Shown here: piece after piece, positions 10,753 through 22,660 of the stretch
How the letters are laid out: each line of letters opens with the position of its first letter
How positions within the stretch are numbered: position 1 is the first letter of the stretch
Assembly: GCA_035772735.1 (NCBI GenBank)
Contig: JASDFA010000002.1
Location: 2,728,001 to 2,792,000, forward strand
Source of the DNA: Datura wrightii
Taxonomy: Eukaryota > Streptophyta > Magnoliopsida > Solanales > Solanaceae
DNA length: 64,000 nucleotides
Reading direction: 5' to 3'
The notes under the pieces: model-generated
Databases searched by the model: none
Seen by the model: only the letters and a program-made list of their open reading frames with translations
Told to the model about the DNA's origin: nothing
Translations under genes and position numbers: made by a program

Positions 10753-13700
10753 CTACACTGCCTCAGAGAAAGGGAAGAGCTTCTCAAGCATGTTATTAGA
10801 TAGGATGCAGTTCGGGTCCAGCTCCTTTCGCGCTTGATTGTATGCATCCACAGGGAACTTCTTCTTTAGCCTCGCCTGCAGAGCTGCAAGCTCTTCCTTG
10901 TCCTTGGGAACCTGGAAGTAACATAAAATTAAATGGGAACACAATTCACTCCATTTTGAGTACCCAATTGTCAACCTTACTTAGAGATACGGCTGTCTTA
11001 AGTTCTTCTGTTTTAATTCTAAAAGCCAGTGTCTATGATCAAAGTTATATGATCCATATTTTCATGACATGTAGACCTCATGTCAGAAGATGCACTGCGC
11101 TTGGAAATAAGTAAATATACAAAAGTCTACTGCTGTGCTTAGAAAAAATGATTTAAGAGAACAGGTTTAAACACTAATCTGGCGTCCATATTTGCCGCAC
11201 TTTCAACATTGTTACCAGAACCAGCATATCAGTCCCAGAGATAATGGCTATTCAGTTAGCTGCTGAAATCTGTGTGCATAAAGGCTTCACAAATGTGGTG
11301 ATTGAGACTGATTCAACCATTGCTAGACTGATCATGATACAAGAGGTGTCTGCACCCTGGGCTGTCGATACAATAGTCAGGAAAATTACAAGATTGTGCC
11401 AAAATCTAGAAAGTGAATTTCGAAAAGGCCAGTGTGTCACTAGAATTTCAACTGTCAATCTTCTTCAGGTTACTCTTGGGCAATTTAGAATGATAACGAA
11501 GTAACAATCCCCTAGGATAAGCTTATGCTAGATAATAGGAACTATGCGACTAGACATTTTAGAAGCATGCTTCTCAATGACGCTTCTAACAGGCAGTTTG
11601 ACCAATTGAATCGGCTCTAGATTATAAAAAAGTTAAAGAAACCAAAGAGTAAAGACCAAGTGCATGGAACAGGTGCAAGAGGATAGTTCTATCTTCCCGT
11701 CAATTTCATATTTCTTCAGAATTGCAGAATCACAATAAAAGGAGCTATAGCTGCAATGTAGTGGAAGAAGTAGGAGAAATCTGATCTCTTTTATCTTGCA
11801 GACAGTTTCCTCAAACAATAATAAAGAACCAATATTCTGATAATTTATCTTTTAGATATTCTCCTTTCACCACCAATTTCAATGGATTTTGTAGCAGGAT
11901 GGACATTGCCCATTGATCTTCCTTTGGGGCTACTTGTGCCCATTATGAAGTAAAATAAAATAACAAAACGAAAAAGATGAACTGATTGGTTAACAGTATT
12001 GCATGCTCCTATATAACTGGCATAAACAGACATAGTGAGAAATAACTCATACCTCAATCTTTGCCCAATGTTCAAAAGCAGAATAATGATCCCACAACTG
12101 TGCTTGTGTCATATGCCTGTAGTGGAAAAACTCCTCCGTAATTTGCCTTCTCTGCCGAGCATCCATGGTTGGAAGATACATAATAATTCCAACCTGGCAA
12201 CATATTGGAAGGGATATAAGTAAATAAGTAATAAAGCTATGCATCAAAATTATCAGGTATAACAAATAATCACAGATTTGGGTATAAATAGAAAGAGGAC
12301 TTCACTTGCTGAACAGAAGGTTATCTAGTATTTAACCAAATTTAAATAGAATGTAAACAAATTAGAACTAAGGCGCATGTAAAAGGCATGAGGCCACCTA
12401 ATGCTTGTGTTTAGATAAACTTTATAAAACCCATCCACCCTTGTTTGAGATATATTTCCCACCTGATATTGTCAGCATTGATTGGCTTATCTAAGTACCA
12501 CCACCCATGGACTTAAATCTTTTTTTTTCTTTCTGAAGAAGATGCGGTTGGACCATGGACTAAAATTAGTTCACAGCTCACATCATATAAACAAATATTT
12601 GCATGCATTATGTGCTGAATTCCGGTTGTGAACCCCAAAAAAGAAGACCCCAATCACAGTGGCAGAATACACGACAGCCAAATCAAAAGGAAAGTAAAAG
12701 AAAACACTAGTGAGAATTTATCCAATTGCTAAACAAAAGGTCAGTCATGGTTTTTTCTGTAACTAAAAGTACATAAGAACAAAGATCCATCATGGTTTTA
12801 TATTTCATTTATGATTTAGTAGTTTCTTGAATTTGTGCAACAAATATTTAGAGTGCTAATTGACAAGATGACATAGTTCTGATTGATGAGACTCGAGGCA
12901 GAGTTGATGCTAAGCTACAGGTTTGGAGACAAACCTTGGAATCTAAAGGGTTCTAATTGAGCAAGACCAAATACTAGGAGTGCAAGTTAAGTGATGTAAT
13001 GCATGAGGCTGCCGTGGAATTGCGGCCCAACTCATCCAAAAGAAAGCAAATTTCATGTATCTTGGATCTATTATTCAAGGTAATGGGGAGATTGACGATG
13101 ATGTCACACATCGTATTGGTGCAAGATGGATGAAATGGAAGATCGTTTCCGGAGTCTTGTGTGATAAGAAAATGCCACCAAAACTAAAAAGCAAGTTCTA
13201 CAGAGTAGTGATTAGACCGACTATGTTGTATGGAGCGGACTATTGATCAGTCAAGAACTCTCACATTTAGAAGATGAAAATTGCGGAAATGAGGATGCTG
13301 AGATGGATGTGTGGGCAAACTAGAAGAGATAAGATCAGAAATGACAAGGTGGGAGTAGCCTCGGTGGAGGACAAGATGGGGAAAGCGAGGCAGAGATAGT
13401 TCGGACATGTGAAGAGGAGATGCACGCATGCCCCCAATGTGAAGGTGCAAGAGGTTGGCTATGGATTGTTTCTGGAGAGGTAGAGGTAGACCGAAGAAGT
13501 ATTTGGAAGAGGTGATTAGACAAGAGGCGACACCATTTCAGCTTACCAAGGACATGACCTTAGATTAGAGGTTACGAAAGACGCGAATTAGAGTAGAAGG
13601 TTAGTAGGTAGTTGAAGGCTGTTTTGCTTATCCTTCCATACTAGTAGTCGTGGTATTACGCTTGTAGTTTCTTTTTCTTAGATTTTTGTTACAATTTATT

Positions 13701-16700
13701 GTTTCTTGTACTTCGATTGTCGTATTATTTTGTTATAGTTACTGTTCCTTTTCAGAATGTTTTGCCATGCTTTCTTTAGTATTTTGCATGGCTTATTCAC
13801 TTCCGTTATTTTCTTTTTTTTCAAACTACTTTGAAATGTTTTTCCTTGAGTCAAGGGTCTATCAGAAACAACCTCTCTACTTCTCAAGGTACGAGTAAAG
13901 TTTGCATACACACTAACCCTCCCCAAACCCCACTTGTGGGATTACACTGGTATTTTGTTGTTGTTGTAAATATTTAGGGTGCATAATTAGGCTCCGGAGT
14001 AAAGGACTTTTTTTCATATAAGGAAAGCATAGATTCACAAGCTAAAAAAAGATTACCCATGAGAATATATCATCATCCGCTGAGCTATAAGCTGGACTCA
14101 TTCGACTTTTGCTGCAAGCAGTCCATCTCTGTTCTATAGGTGCAGGGGCAGGTACACTTTCTTTCTCAATGAGCTGCATCACTTCCTCTATGTACTCCAG
14201 GTCTTTCATGCTAGGCTTTGACAGTGTTCCTGCAGGGAAACATGTCTCTGATACCCACTGGTGGCCACCGCAGTCGAAGCCTAAAATTTCATCACTCCAG
14301 CCTACTCGATATCCTTCTGATTTCCTCCAGAATTCTGCCTCGGCTTTGTTGACTTTAATTACATGCTCCTTGTTGAGAGGATCCATCGCAAGTAGTTTAT
14401 CTCTCAGTTCAGTGAATGATAGTTCATCTATTTCAGATTCATCTGGAGAACCAGAATCAGTAACTTGACCTCTGTAACAAGTGGTAAGGAATTTATTTAA
14501 CAAGTAATTAAACATTATTTAAAATATAGAAACATAGGATCTTCAGCATTTCTCCAAAAGTTTATAGCCACCATCTCTTTTTATGTGTCAAAATTAAACT
14601 AGGCATTTAGTTTAAAGTGTTTATTTACTTTGTCAATTATACAAGTCATACTGAATTACTAGTAATGTTTTGCTTATCAAACAAATTTTTTAACTAATTT
14701 AGTGTCGTTTTCCAGTATTACTTGTATTCGTCTATTGATGAAGAATAAGTATAGTACAGGAACACAATTTTAAGGCAGGGGTTGAAATGTTAGTCTGTTA
14801 AGCAAAACCTTACAAGTGAGGCTAAAAAGGAATAGCTAAATAAATTCAAATTCTTGCAATTTATGTATATTGTTCAGAACATATCATTACAATTACCTTA
14901 AATTAGTCCATCAAAGTATATTTTTTCACTTATTGACTTTCAGGAAAAGGTCCAACACAAAAAGGGGCTCCTTCTCAGTATATGAGAATGGCTGAAACTA
15001 CATGGGGAAGTTCGTCCAAAACAGAAAGTCGTGAAGAAATGCCAGGAAAAAGATGTTCTGAAATATGGTTTTACAGGCTAGTTTAATGCCACCATACCTG
15101 TACTTCTTCAGTGACTCCCGATAGAGATCTCGTACATGCTGCAAGGCTTCTTCTGTAGTATATTTAGGTTTATGCTTTGGTGGACCTAGCAACTTAGATA
15201 TAGGATTGCATGTCACAACCACAACTGCATCAGTATATGGAATGTGCAAGTATTTGACATGCTTGTTCCCAGATAGGAATTTCCTGAAGTAATGACATGT
15301 TAGCGGCATTATTTCACAAGCGTAGGACACCAAGTGATTGAATGTGCTTTACCATGCTATGGATGTGAAACATGTATCATCATTAACAACAAACTGCTAT
15401 AATAACATATTTATATAGGTGCAATAAATAATCAGCATTAACATTTAGAAGGTGCAAAAAACTTCAACTAAACTCCAGGTACAGGGTATGCTAAAAAGTA
15501 CACTTGAAGTTAATAAAACCGAGAAGGCAAGATAAACTCCATTGGAGCAACCACCAGTCGGCTCCCATTCAAGTCCAGGAAACACTGGACAAGATTTAAC
15601 TGAGATACCCCGATTTTCGCAATACTGCAGTTTGAATGGGTACATTGGTTTCAACAATAACTAGCAAGTTGCTTTACTTTTACAAGACATTTATAGAAGC
15701 TGTTTCATACTGGATTTTGTCTACTACATGAGGTACCAGTCAGTGCACAATATGAGATAAATAAATTGTGCAGCTATAAGGGACTACAACTCTCACTCTA
15801 TAGTCTTGTTATTCCTTTCAGCTTCTACCTACCACTTCTTTTTATCTCTCTTTCATTCTTCTCCACCATTCTATTTCTTTCTCATTATCCATCTTTATTT
15901 ATCTTCCATCCTCTCTCAAAAGTTCTAGCCCACAAATACAGAAGATACTAATGAGATAGAGTAGCATTATTATTATTTTTTCTTACAATTGTCGTGTTGG
16001 GATTAATTTACGCGCACCTCAACTAATTTTATAGGGTACCTGCTACCTCCCACCAACACAGTTCTAGGTAACTCTGTCCACTGGTCCAAGAGTGATAGGA
16101 AGAAATCACCTAGTATTCTTGCTTCCGTTAGAATTTGAACCTAGGATCTCATGGTTCTCAACCCACCTCATTGATCACTAGGTCATGCCCTTGGATGCAA
16201 CAGAGATGTATGTTATTGCGCATCTTCTGGGTTTATATCAATATAATTCACTTACTTATCACCAACGCAAAAAATTAAAGCTTATAGCTCTAATTCTAAG
16301 TGGACTGAGCAGCAAGAAAATCAAAAGATGTGTAAGTTCAACTATCCTTGATTCTAAAAACTACTCCATTTGTCACATTTTATGTGACGGTATTCACCGG
16401 ACACGGAGTTTAAGAAAGAAATAAAGACTTTTAAAACTTGTGGACTAAAACAAGTCATGGACATTTTTACCACTATAAATCATCTCATAAGGGATCAAAC
16501 ATATTGAGAAGGAGCTTTCACAAACGTCAATAGCCAATATTTGATGTCATTAGCCTTAACTTCTTTATCTACTTGAAAGCTGAAGGACCTGATCCCAAAA
16601 GAAACGTCTTTCTTTATGGTTATGAAATCACTTTGATTGAAAAGCAAGTCGATGATGCCATAATTAAATTGGCAGGTAAAGACAGTGTCTTTCACTACAC

Positions 16701-19256
16701 TCACCGCAGAGAGGGTAACATATCCTATAAAGTAGTATGGGAAAATGGAAAGTTTAAAGTCAAATATTTCTAAAAATATAAAAAGCTGTCATCGTTTTTG
16801 GGGACAGACTAAAAAACAAAGGAAAGTGTGACACATAAAATGGGACAAAGGAAGTACTTTCTTTTCCTTTTTTATGAGCAATCCTTGTTTCACAAATACA
16901 CAAGCATATGTCTCTCGCACTAATACCAACAAAGCCTAAATTCTTTTCCATGAGATCCCTTGTGCTAGGTTTTGGGATGCTTGCAAACCGCTATCTGAGA
17001 TACATCAATATTAACATGTAACAAGCTCCTTATAAAGAAAATCCTCCAACAAGGTCCGATGTAACAGCTATGAGAGCTTGCCAAAAGGGAAAAAAAATCA
17101 CTAACGGAAAAGCAAATATTTACTTGTGATTTTTCTTGATATCTTTCAGGTTAGACAGGAAAGTATGTTCTACAAGCTCCTGCCTCTCAACGCACTGAAG
17201 AGTGACTTCTGCAACCACACCAAGTCCCCCAAGTCCACATCGAGCTAGATAAAAGAGTTCTGGATCTTTCTCTTTTGAAATTTCTATTGTGCCCTTGGCA
17301 GGGGTAACCAATTTCATGCTTATGACTTGCTCATCAATTGGAGGCAACCTCGCACCAGTGCCATGGGCACCAACCTAACAATTTGAATTCAAAAGAACAA
17401 AAGCTTTAGAATTTCCCCAATCAATCCTCAAAAAGAAACATCCATCTGACAAATCAACATATCAACTAACTGCAAGTTAGAATAATGTAGAAACTTCAAA
17501 CAAGTAACAAAAAGCAGATGCGGTCACTTGAAACACAACATGGAATGAAACGGAACCAGCGTGAACATTTTTTCTTTGATTGATCATGCAAAAGTAAGCT
17601 TTTTATTTACATAGGCAGATGTACATCAAGAAAGTACTGTATAAGTTGTACAGAATACGTGCATAAACTTCGTGCAAAACTCATCATTTCACCAAATCCA
17701 GAGACAACTTTCTGGCCACCACAAAACAGTTAATATACAGCTAAGTTATAATCTATACACAGGGACAACTTCTTCTCAAAAGCATCCATTATTTTCCTAG
17801 TCAAAATGTTGCCACTACGCAAATGTAGTATGCCAGGCCTCTGAACGGTCTTTGGAACTCTACTTGAATTATAAACCTAGAGAAGACATAATTATACATG
17901 AATAGGCCATAACTAAAACTTCAGCACTAGCACAAATTATGCAAAGCATATAAGCCTCAAATGTTCTCACTCTCTCCGTCAAGACTCATTATCCTAGTTT
18001 AATCGGAGATGAGAATTAAGACAAATGTAGCAACTTGAAATAATTCAAATAAAGAGCAAATCAAACACCAAAGACTCACCCACTATGTTGTCTTCTCTAT
18101 GAACTAAAAAATAATTTAGAAGTAAAAGAGAGGCAAGATTGCTACTTTTCTGGTAATATTGAATACAAATATAGTAACAACAAAAATAACCAGTGAACCA
18201 CGCCTCAATCACAAGCTAATTGGGCTTGGCAATATGAATTCTCACTGTCCATTTCGCTCCATTTGAACCCGTCTCATTCCAATATTCAATAATTCATGTT
18301 CCCTAACCATACAAGTTTAAACATTTTTTACTCCATTTCATTAAAAGAAAAGGCTTATGCATTTTTACTGACGTAAAAAATTCTAGCAAGATTAAAACGA
18401 CTTCTAGCAATCATTGGACCTAATGTAAGCTTATCAACATGAACCTCAATCCCAACTAGTCACTATCACATATAGGGGAGAAAATTTTGGAATGTGTATT
18501 CTAGTTAACCGTCTATGTTATCTATCACCGCCCTTTTGTCCATTAAATAAACTAATCCACAAGAAATCAACATAATAAGCAGTATAGAACATCCAGGAAT
18601 AAATCAATCACCTGAACAATGCCACCAATCTGCTGTTCTCTTATGGACGCAAAGTTCTGAAGAGTAATCCCGTACTCCTTAATAGCATCCACAAGCTGCT
18701 GAACCCGAATCCCAGCTTGAACAGTAACCCTTTTGTTCTCCGTATCCACACTCAAAACCTTATCCATTAACGCCAAATTCACCATCCCAGCTCGAGTTAA
18801 CCCAATCCCATTCGGCGAAAGACCCGACCCGACCGGCCGGATCTTATTCTTCTTCGCATTCGCCTCCTTCACTATCCCTTCAAGCTCTTCAATTGACTCG
18901 GGTTGCAAAAAAGTCCGGGTCCGCACCTCGTGGGTCCCGCTCCAATTGGACACCGTGTGGAGATCATCGGGTAACGGAGCGTAGCGAAATAGCTGAGCTT
19001 TCTTGTCCCTCGCGTTTTCAGGGAATGGGAAGGAATAGTATGTGGCGACACCACAACCTAAGAGGAGAAGTGTGTAGCCGATGTATTTCCGGAGTTCGGC
19101 GTCGGAAGACGGCGGTCCCGGTGAAGAAGAGAAGGGACGGGGATTGAAGGGAGTAGGATAAAGCGGAATTACGAATTGGGAATTATGACGGAAACGACGA
19201 TGATGGTGGTGGAGAATGGACTGAAGAGAGCGTTTGGAAGTGAGCGAACGGAGCAT
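10753..19256 (-). CDS. GLDH: L-galactono-1,4-lactone dehydrogenase, mitochondrial
   Basis: This enzyme catalyses the last step of plant ascorbate synthesis, oxidising L-galactono-1,4-lactone with cytochrome c as acceptor at the inner mitochondrial membrane; it is also an assembly factor of complex I. Six exons in gene order are 18612-19256, 17124-17374, 15098-15283, 14057-14471, 12053-12193 and 10753-10911. The spliced frame is 598 residues, near the usual ~590. Exon 1 has an Arg/Ser/His-rich mitochondrial presequence, a membrane segment (GYTLLLLGCGVATYYSF) and the VAO-type FAD-binding part with VGSGLSPNGIGL. Exon 2 continues with VGAHGTG and LPPIDEQVIS. The C-terminus carries WSDEILGFDCGG, FHYRHMTQAQLWDHYSAFEHWAKIE and LDPNCILSNNML. 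That Cys stands where I remember Arg in relatives, and FPFSEAV ends the chain; both may be species differences. Intron 4 holds an RTE fragment; intron 2 holds a SINE and a Stowaway MITE. It diverges from LCYB across ~1.5 kb. Confidence 0.96.
12861..13967 (+). mobile_element. 5'-truncated RTE-type non-LTR retrotransposon in GLDH intron 4
   Basis: The insertion starts inside the reverse-transcriptase region (DDIVLIDE, then LQVWRQTLESKGF) and runs through the C-terminal part (NFMYLGSIIQGNGEIDDDV, KMPPKLKSKFYRVVIRPTML) with several stops and shifts. It ends with the family tail CCCCACTTGTGGGATTACAC and a TTG-repeat end. The 20-mer AAATATTTAGAGTGCTAATT before it (about 12842) reappears as AAATATTTAGGGTGCATAAT after it (about 13968), a decayed target-site duplication. 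It lies antisense to GLDH and is inactive. Confidence 0.85.
15998..16205 (-). mobile_element. tRNA-derived Solanaceae SINE in GLDH intron 2
   Basis: Read on the minus strand from 16205, the element begins with a tRNA-like head containing GACCTAGTGATCAATGAGG (A-box region) and GATCCTAGGTTCAAATTCTA (B-box region). It runs to a tail near GTGCGCGTAAATTAATCCC. A second partial copy of the same head lies at 57660-57740. It is non-coding and probably inactive. Confidence 0.65.
16364..16854. mobile_element. Stowaway-type MITE, 491 bp, with internal unassigned sequence
   Basis: The left end CTCCATTTGTCACATTTTAT and the right end, reverse-complemented as CTTCCTTTGTCCCATTTTAT, are the well-known terminal repeats of Solanaceae Stowaway/mariner MITEs. 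The dinucleotide TA flanks both sides (16362-16363 and 16855-16856). It is longer than typical MITEs of this kind. The centre carries a 66-codon open frame (16573-16773, +, with NVFLYGYEITLIEKQVDDAI) that I do not recognise. It lies in GLDH intron 2. Confidence 0.7.
18176..18310 (-). mobile_element. RTE/SINE-related 3' fragment in GLDH intron 1
   Basis: The stretch starts AACAACAAAAATAACC and continues CCACGCCTCAATCACAAGC, TTGGGCTTGGCAATATGAAT. It parallels the repeat at 63716 onward (CCCGCCTCAATCCCAAGC, GGTCGGCTATATGAAT), so the two are copies of one family in reverse orientation. Both begin with ACAACA repeats, the complement of a TTG tail. Confidence 0.55.
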
Positions 19257-20793
19257 TTGAACGACGTCGTCTTAGTGGGGGGTTTTGAGGAGGTTTAGCG
19301 AAAAATGTGGACTGAGAACTGAAGAAGAAGAAGATGGATGAAATGTGGAAGTATTATTTCTTCATGATTTTTATGGCTTAGGACGTTTCTATTGGGAAAA
19401 AAAAAATGGGACCATAGTCCTTCATGGGATGACGTTGACTTTTTTTTATTTTTTTATTTTATTTATTTTTTTATTTTTTTATTTATGAAAGTGAAAATCC
19501 CAATTGGACAAAGACAACAAGCTTGAAAGGATTTTGAACCTGAGATCTCTTATTTGAAAGATTTTCTACTCGATCAATTGAACTAACATCGAGGGTCAGA
19601 TATTTTAACTTTTATAAAAAAAATTTTTTTTAATGGTCAATTTTATTGTATTACTTGATATTGAAAGAAACTTGTTCTTCATTTCTAAATCTTAAGCAAA
19701 TGAAACTCTTTGGCTTTCTTTCTTTTCTTAAATTTACGGGGAATTTCACAAAGGACTAACCTTAAGTCACTTAAAAATAGAATTGAGGTTCATCCTTCTT
19801 ATTTTAAATAATACATGAGTTAAATTTAGATAGGTTATGCATTTTTAATATGTGGTCGACATTTGACTTTATGTGTTGATTTTCATCTTGTTCCATTCAT
19901 GATCACACTTGCAAACTTTAGTCTATAAGCTTTAGCGAACGTTTAACTTTTAATCCTATATCAACCATGAACATATCTTGTGTTTACCCCCTTAACTCTT
20001 AGCCTAGTTCCAAATTAAAAGTAATTGTAAATCATAATTAGAAGTTAAAAGAAATAAATTTGAATCCTTTTTAATAAATTTTAAACAGTAAAATTCAATC
20101 ATTCATTTTGAAACTTCCTTATTAACAAGAACAAGTACATTTACTACTAACCAGGGTATAATTTGACAAAAAAAATATAACTAAATGACAAAATTAAGTA
20201 ATATCGAATGGTGGAAGCTCAATCAATTTTCATATTCAAACACAACATTAATTTTAACTTTTCAATCAATTCGTATCTGAATTATTTTTCGCGATAGCAT
20301 GAACATTTATTAATGAGTTTTTTCCTGTACATGATAAATCAATCAAAAAGACTGGCCTTTGTTACCCCAAAAGGCAAAAAAGAGAGCTGAACAGAAAATA
20401 ATTGAAAAAGAGAGCAACTTTGTGGTATTATCACCACAGGCACAGACAAAACATTATTGTTCTTTAATTCAAAGGCCAGTCTCATGCTCACCACAAGCAT
20501 ATCCTCTACCAGAACCAGATTTTTGCTGTAAATTTTTATAACAACAAAAGGATGGGATTTCTTCTATGTAACCTCGCTGTCTTCATGGTGAGCACTAACT
20601 CGAATTTTAGCTTCTGTCAAGTATAATACTTCTCTTATATGGCAAATCTTGAGAGATTTCTTGGACCCTTTTCATTTTACAGATTATTAGATAAACTATT
20701 GGTTATAGTTTGATGTTCAGAGTTGAAAATTTGGGAACTTTCTTGAAATCCTGTTTGTAGTTTCAAGAACCTTTGAACCTCTGTTGGAAAGAT
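19257..20793. other. Divergent intergenic region GLDH / LCYB
   Basis: This 1.5-kb spacer should hold both promoters. Next to GLDH (19257-19350) is its probable 5' UTR. Poly-T/A tracts follow at 19440-19490. A SINE-like fragment with AGGATTTTGAACCTGAGATC (B-box complement) lies at about 19530-19600. The final part holds the LCYB leader with a predicted intron (20588-20760). No further gene is seen. Confidence 0.6.
20588..20760 (+). other. Predicted 5' leader intron of lycopene beta-cyclase
   Basis: The donor CATG|GTGAGC and the acceptor CTGTTTGTAG|TTTC would remove 173 bases from the leader just before the LCYB start. Joining them keeps an open frame from an ATG at 20552 through the canonical start at 20794, adding 23 residues (12 before the junction, 11 after). 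Without splicing the upstream frame is not continuous with the gene. Only sequence signals support the intron. Confidence 0.45.
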
Positions 20794-22296
20794 ATGGATA
20801 CATTGTTGAAAACCCCAAATAAGCTTGAGTTTGTGCACCCACTTCATGGTTTTGCTGTTAAAGCTAGCTCCTTTAGCTCTGTAAAGCTTCAGAAGCTTGG
20901 TTCTAGAAAATTTTGTGAAAATTGGGGGAGAGGGGTTTGTGTTAAAGCTAGGAGTAGTACCCTTTTGGAGCTTGTACCTGAGACAATGAAGGAAAATCTT
21001 GATTTTGAACTTCCTATGTATGACTCTTCAAAAGGACTTGTTGTAGATCTAGCTGTGGTTGGTGGTGGACCTGCAGGGCTTGCTGTTGCACAACAGGTTT
21101 CAGAGGCTGGACTATCGGTTTGCTCAATTGACCCGTCGCCGAAATTGATATGGCCCAACAACTATGGTGTTTGGGTGGATGAATTTGAAGCCATGGATTT
21201 GTTGGACTGCCTTGATGCCACATGGTCAGGTGCTGTTGTTTATGTGGATGATGATAGGACTAAAAATCTTGATAGACCTTATGGAAGGGTTAATAGGAAA
21301 CAGCTGAAGTCCAAAATGATGCAGAAATGCATACTGAATGGTGTTAAATTCCACCAAGCCAAAGTTATAAAGGTAATTCATGAGGAAGCTAAATCTTTGC
21401 TGATTTGCAGTGATGGTGTGACTATTCAGGCAACAGTGGTTCTTGATGCAACTGGCTTCTCTAGATGTCTTGTTCAGTATGATAAGCCATATAATCCTGG
21501 GTATCAAGTAGCTTATGGCATATTGGCAGAAGTAGAGGAACATCCTTTTGATACAAGTAAGATGCTTTTTATGGATTGGCGAGATTCGCATCTTAATAAT
21601 AATATGGAGCTGAAGGAGAGAAACAGAAAAGTTCCAACTTTTCTCTATGCCATGCCATTTTCATCAAACAGAATATTTCTTGAAGAAACCTCCCTTGTAG
21701 CTCGTCCTGGATTACGTATGGATGATATTCAAGAACGAATGGTGGCTCGTTTAAATCACTTGGGTATAAAAGTTAAGAGCATTGAAGAAGATGAGCATTG
21801 TGTAATTCCAATGGGAGGCCCCCTTCCTGTAATACCTCAAAGAGTGGTAGGAATTGGTGGTACAGCTGGCATGGTCCATCCTTCAACGGGTTATATGGTA
21901 GCAAGGACCCTAGCTGCAGCTCCTGTCGTTGCTAATGCAATAATTCAGTACCTTGGTTCTGATAAGGACCATCTAGGTAATGAGTTATCGGCATCTGTTT
22001 GGAAAGATTTGTGGCCCATAGAAAGGAGACGTCAAAGAGAATTCTTTTGCTTTGGTATGGATATTCTTCTGAAGCTTGATTTATCCGCTACGAGAAGGTT
22101 TTTCGATGCCTTTTTTGATCTTGAACCTCGTTATTGGCATGGCTTCTTGTCATCTCGGCTGTTTCTTCCTGAGCTTATGTTTTTCGGGCTGTCTCTTTTC
22201 TCTCACGCTTCAAATACTTCTAGGATAGAGATAATGACAAAGGGAACTCTTCCTTTGGTAAATATGATCAACAACTTGTTACAGGATACAGAATGA
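20794..22296 (+). CDS. LCYB: Lycopene beta-cyclase, chloroplastic (probably the LCYB2 paralogue)
   Basis: The intronless frame of 500 residues equals the length of plant LCYB. The enzyme closes both ends of lycopene to beta-rings, making gamma- then beta-carotene in plastids, and feeds xanthophyll and ABA synthesis. A plastid transit region fills about the first 75 residues. The Rossmann dinucleotide site is VDLAVVGGGPAGLAVAQQ (84-101), followed by IWPNNYGVWVDEFEAMD. The catalytic FLEET motif is at 295-299, with GGPLPV and GIGGTAGMVHPSTGYMVART (354-371) beyond. The N-terminal region differs at many positions from the classical tomato LCY-B I remember, while the core is nearly the same. Together with the BOP-GLDH neighbours this favours the second paralogue. 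A 23-residue in-frame upstream extension is possible if the leader intron is spliced. It converges with the GT14 gene downstream. Confidence 0.97.
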   Translation: MDTLLKTPNKLEFVHPLHGFAVKASSFSSVKLQKLGSRKFCENWGRGVCVKARSSTLLELVPETMKENLDFELPMYDSSKGLVVDLAVVGGGPAGLAVAQQVSEAGLSVCSIDPSPKLIWPNNYGVWVDEFEAMDLLDCLDATWSGAVVYVDDDRTKNLDRPYGRVNRKQLKSKMMQKCILNGVKFHQAKVIKVIHEEAKSLLICSDGVTIQATVVLDATGFSRCLVQYDKPYNPGYQVAYGILAEVEEHPFDTSKMLFMDWRDSHLNNNMELKERNRKVPTFLYAMPFSSNRIFLEETSLVARPGLRMDDIQERMVARLNHLGIKVKSIEEDEHCVIPMGGPLPVIPQRVVGIGGTAGMVHPSTGYMVARTLAAAPVVANAIIQYLGSDKDHLGNELSASVWKDLWPIERRRQREFFCFGMDILLKLDLSATRRFFDAFFDLEPRYWHGFLSSRLFLPELMFFGLSLFSHASNTSRIEIMTKGTLPLVNMINNLLQDTE

Positions 22297-22582
22297 CTTA
22301 TCAGGAATCTTGTTCAATACTACTTACATTGGTTAATACATTCCTCCTTCTTTTGCTTTTTCTCTTCCAAATAATTGCCATGGTGAATATTCCTGTTTCC
22401 TGATTTTCTATTTGCATTGCTACTCACTATTGTGTTTGCGTTCTATTTTTATTCCCTTATCTGCCCCTTCCCCTGAGCTTGCTGCGACTACCCAAGGAGG
22501 CGCTGCTAAAATGACTGCTGATGAGATCACTGGTTTAGTTGGAGCAACAATTATCCTGAAGTATAGTTCCTGCAGGCAGAAT

Positions 22583-22660
22583 GTTTGTTGGTCTCTAAAA
22601 TTATAAGAGAAATGGAATGATGTTTGGTGGTCTCTAAAATTACAAAAGAAATGGAATGAT
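22583..22660. repeat. 39-bp tandem duplication downstream of LCYB
   Basis: GGTCTCTAAAATTATAAGAG plus AAATGGAATGATG occurs twice with a 39-base period and a few substitutions, about 300 bases after the LCYB stop and so probably in its 3' UTR. Confidence 0.8.

Noticed and set aside
14109..14468. 119-codon plus-strand open frame
   Set aside because: It is the antisense shadow of GLDH exon 4, whose minus-strand reading matches the family.
15998..16205. Functional tRNA gene from A- and B-box-like motifs
   Set aside because: The sequence does not form a full cloverleaf and matches a dispersed SINE head; other tRNA-like blocks in the window are also SINE or TRIM parts.
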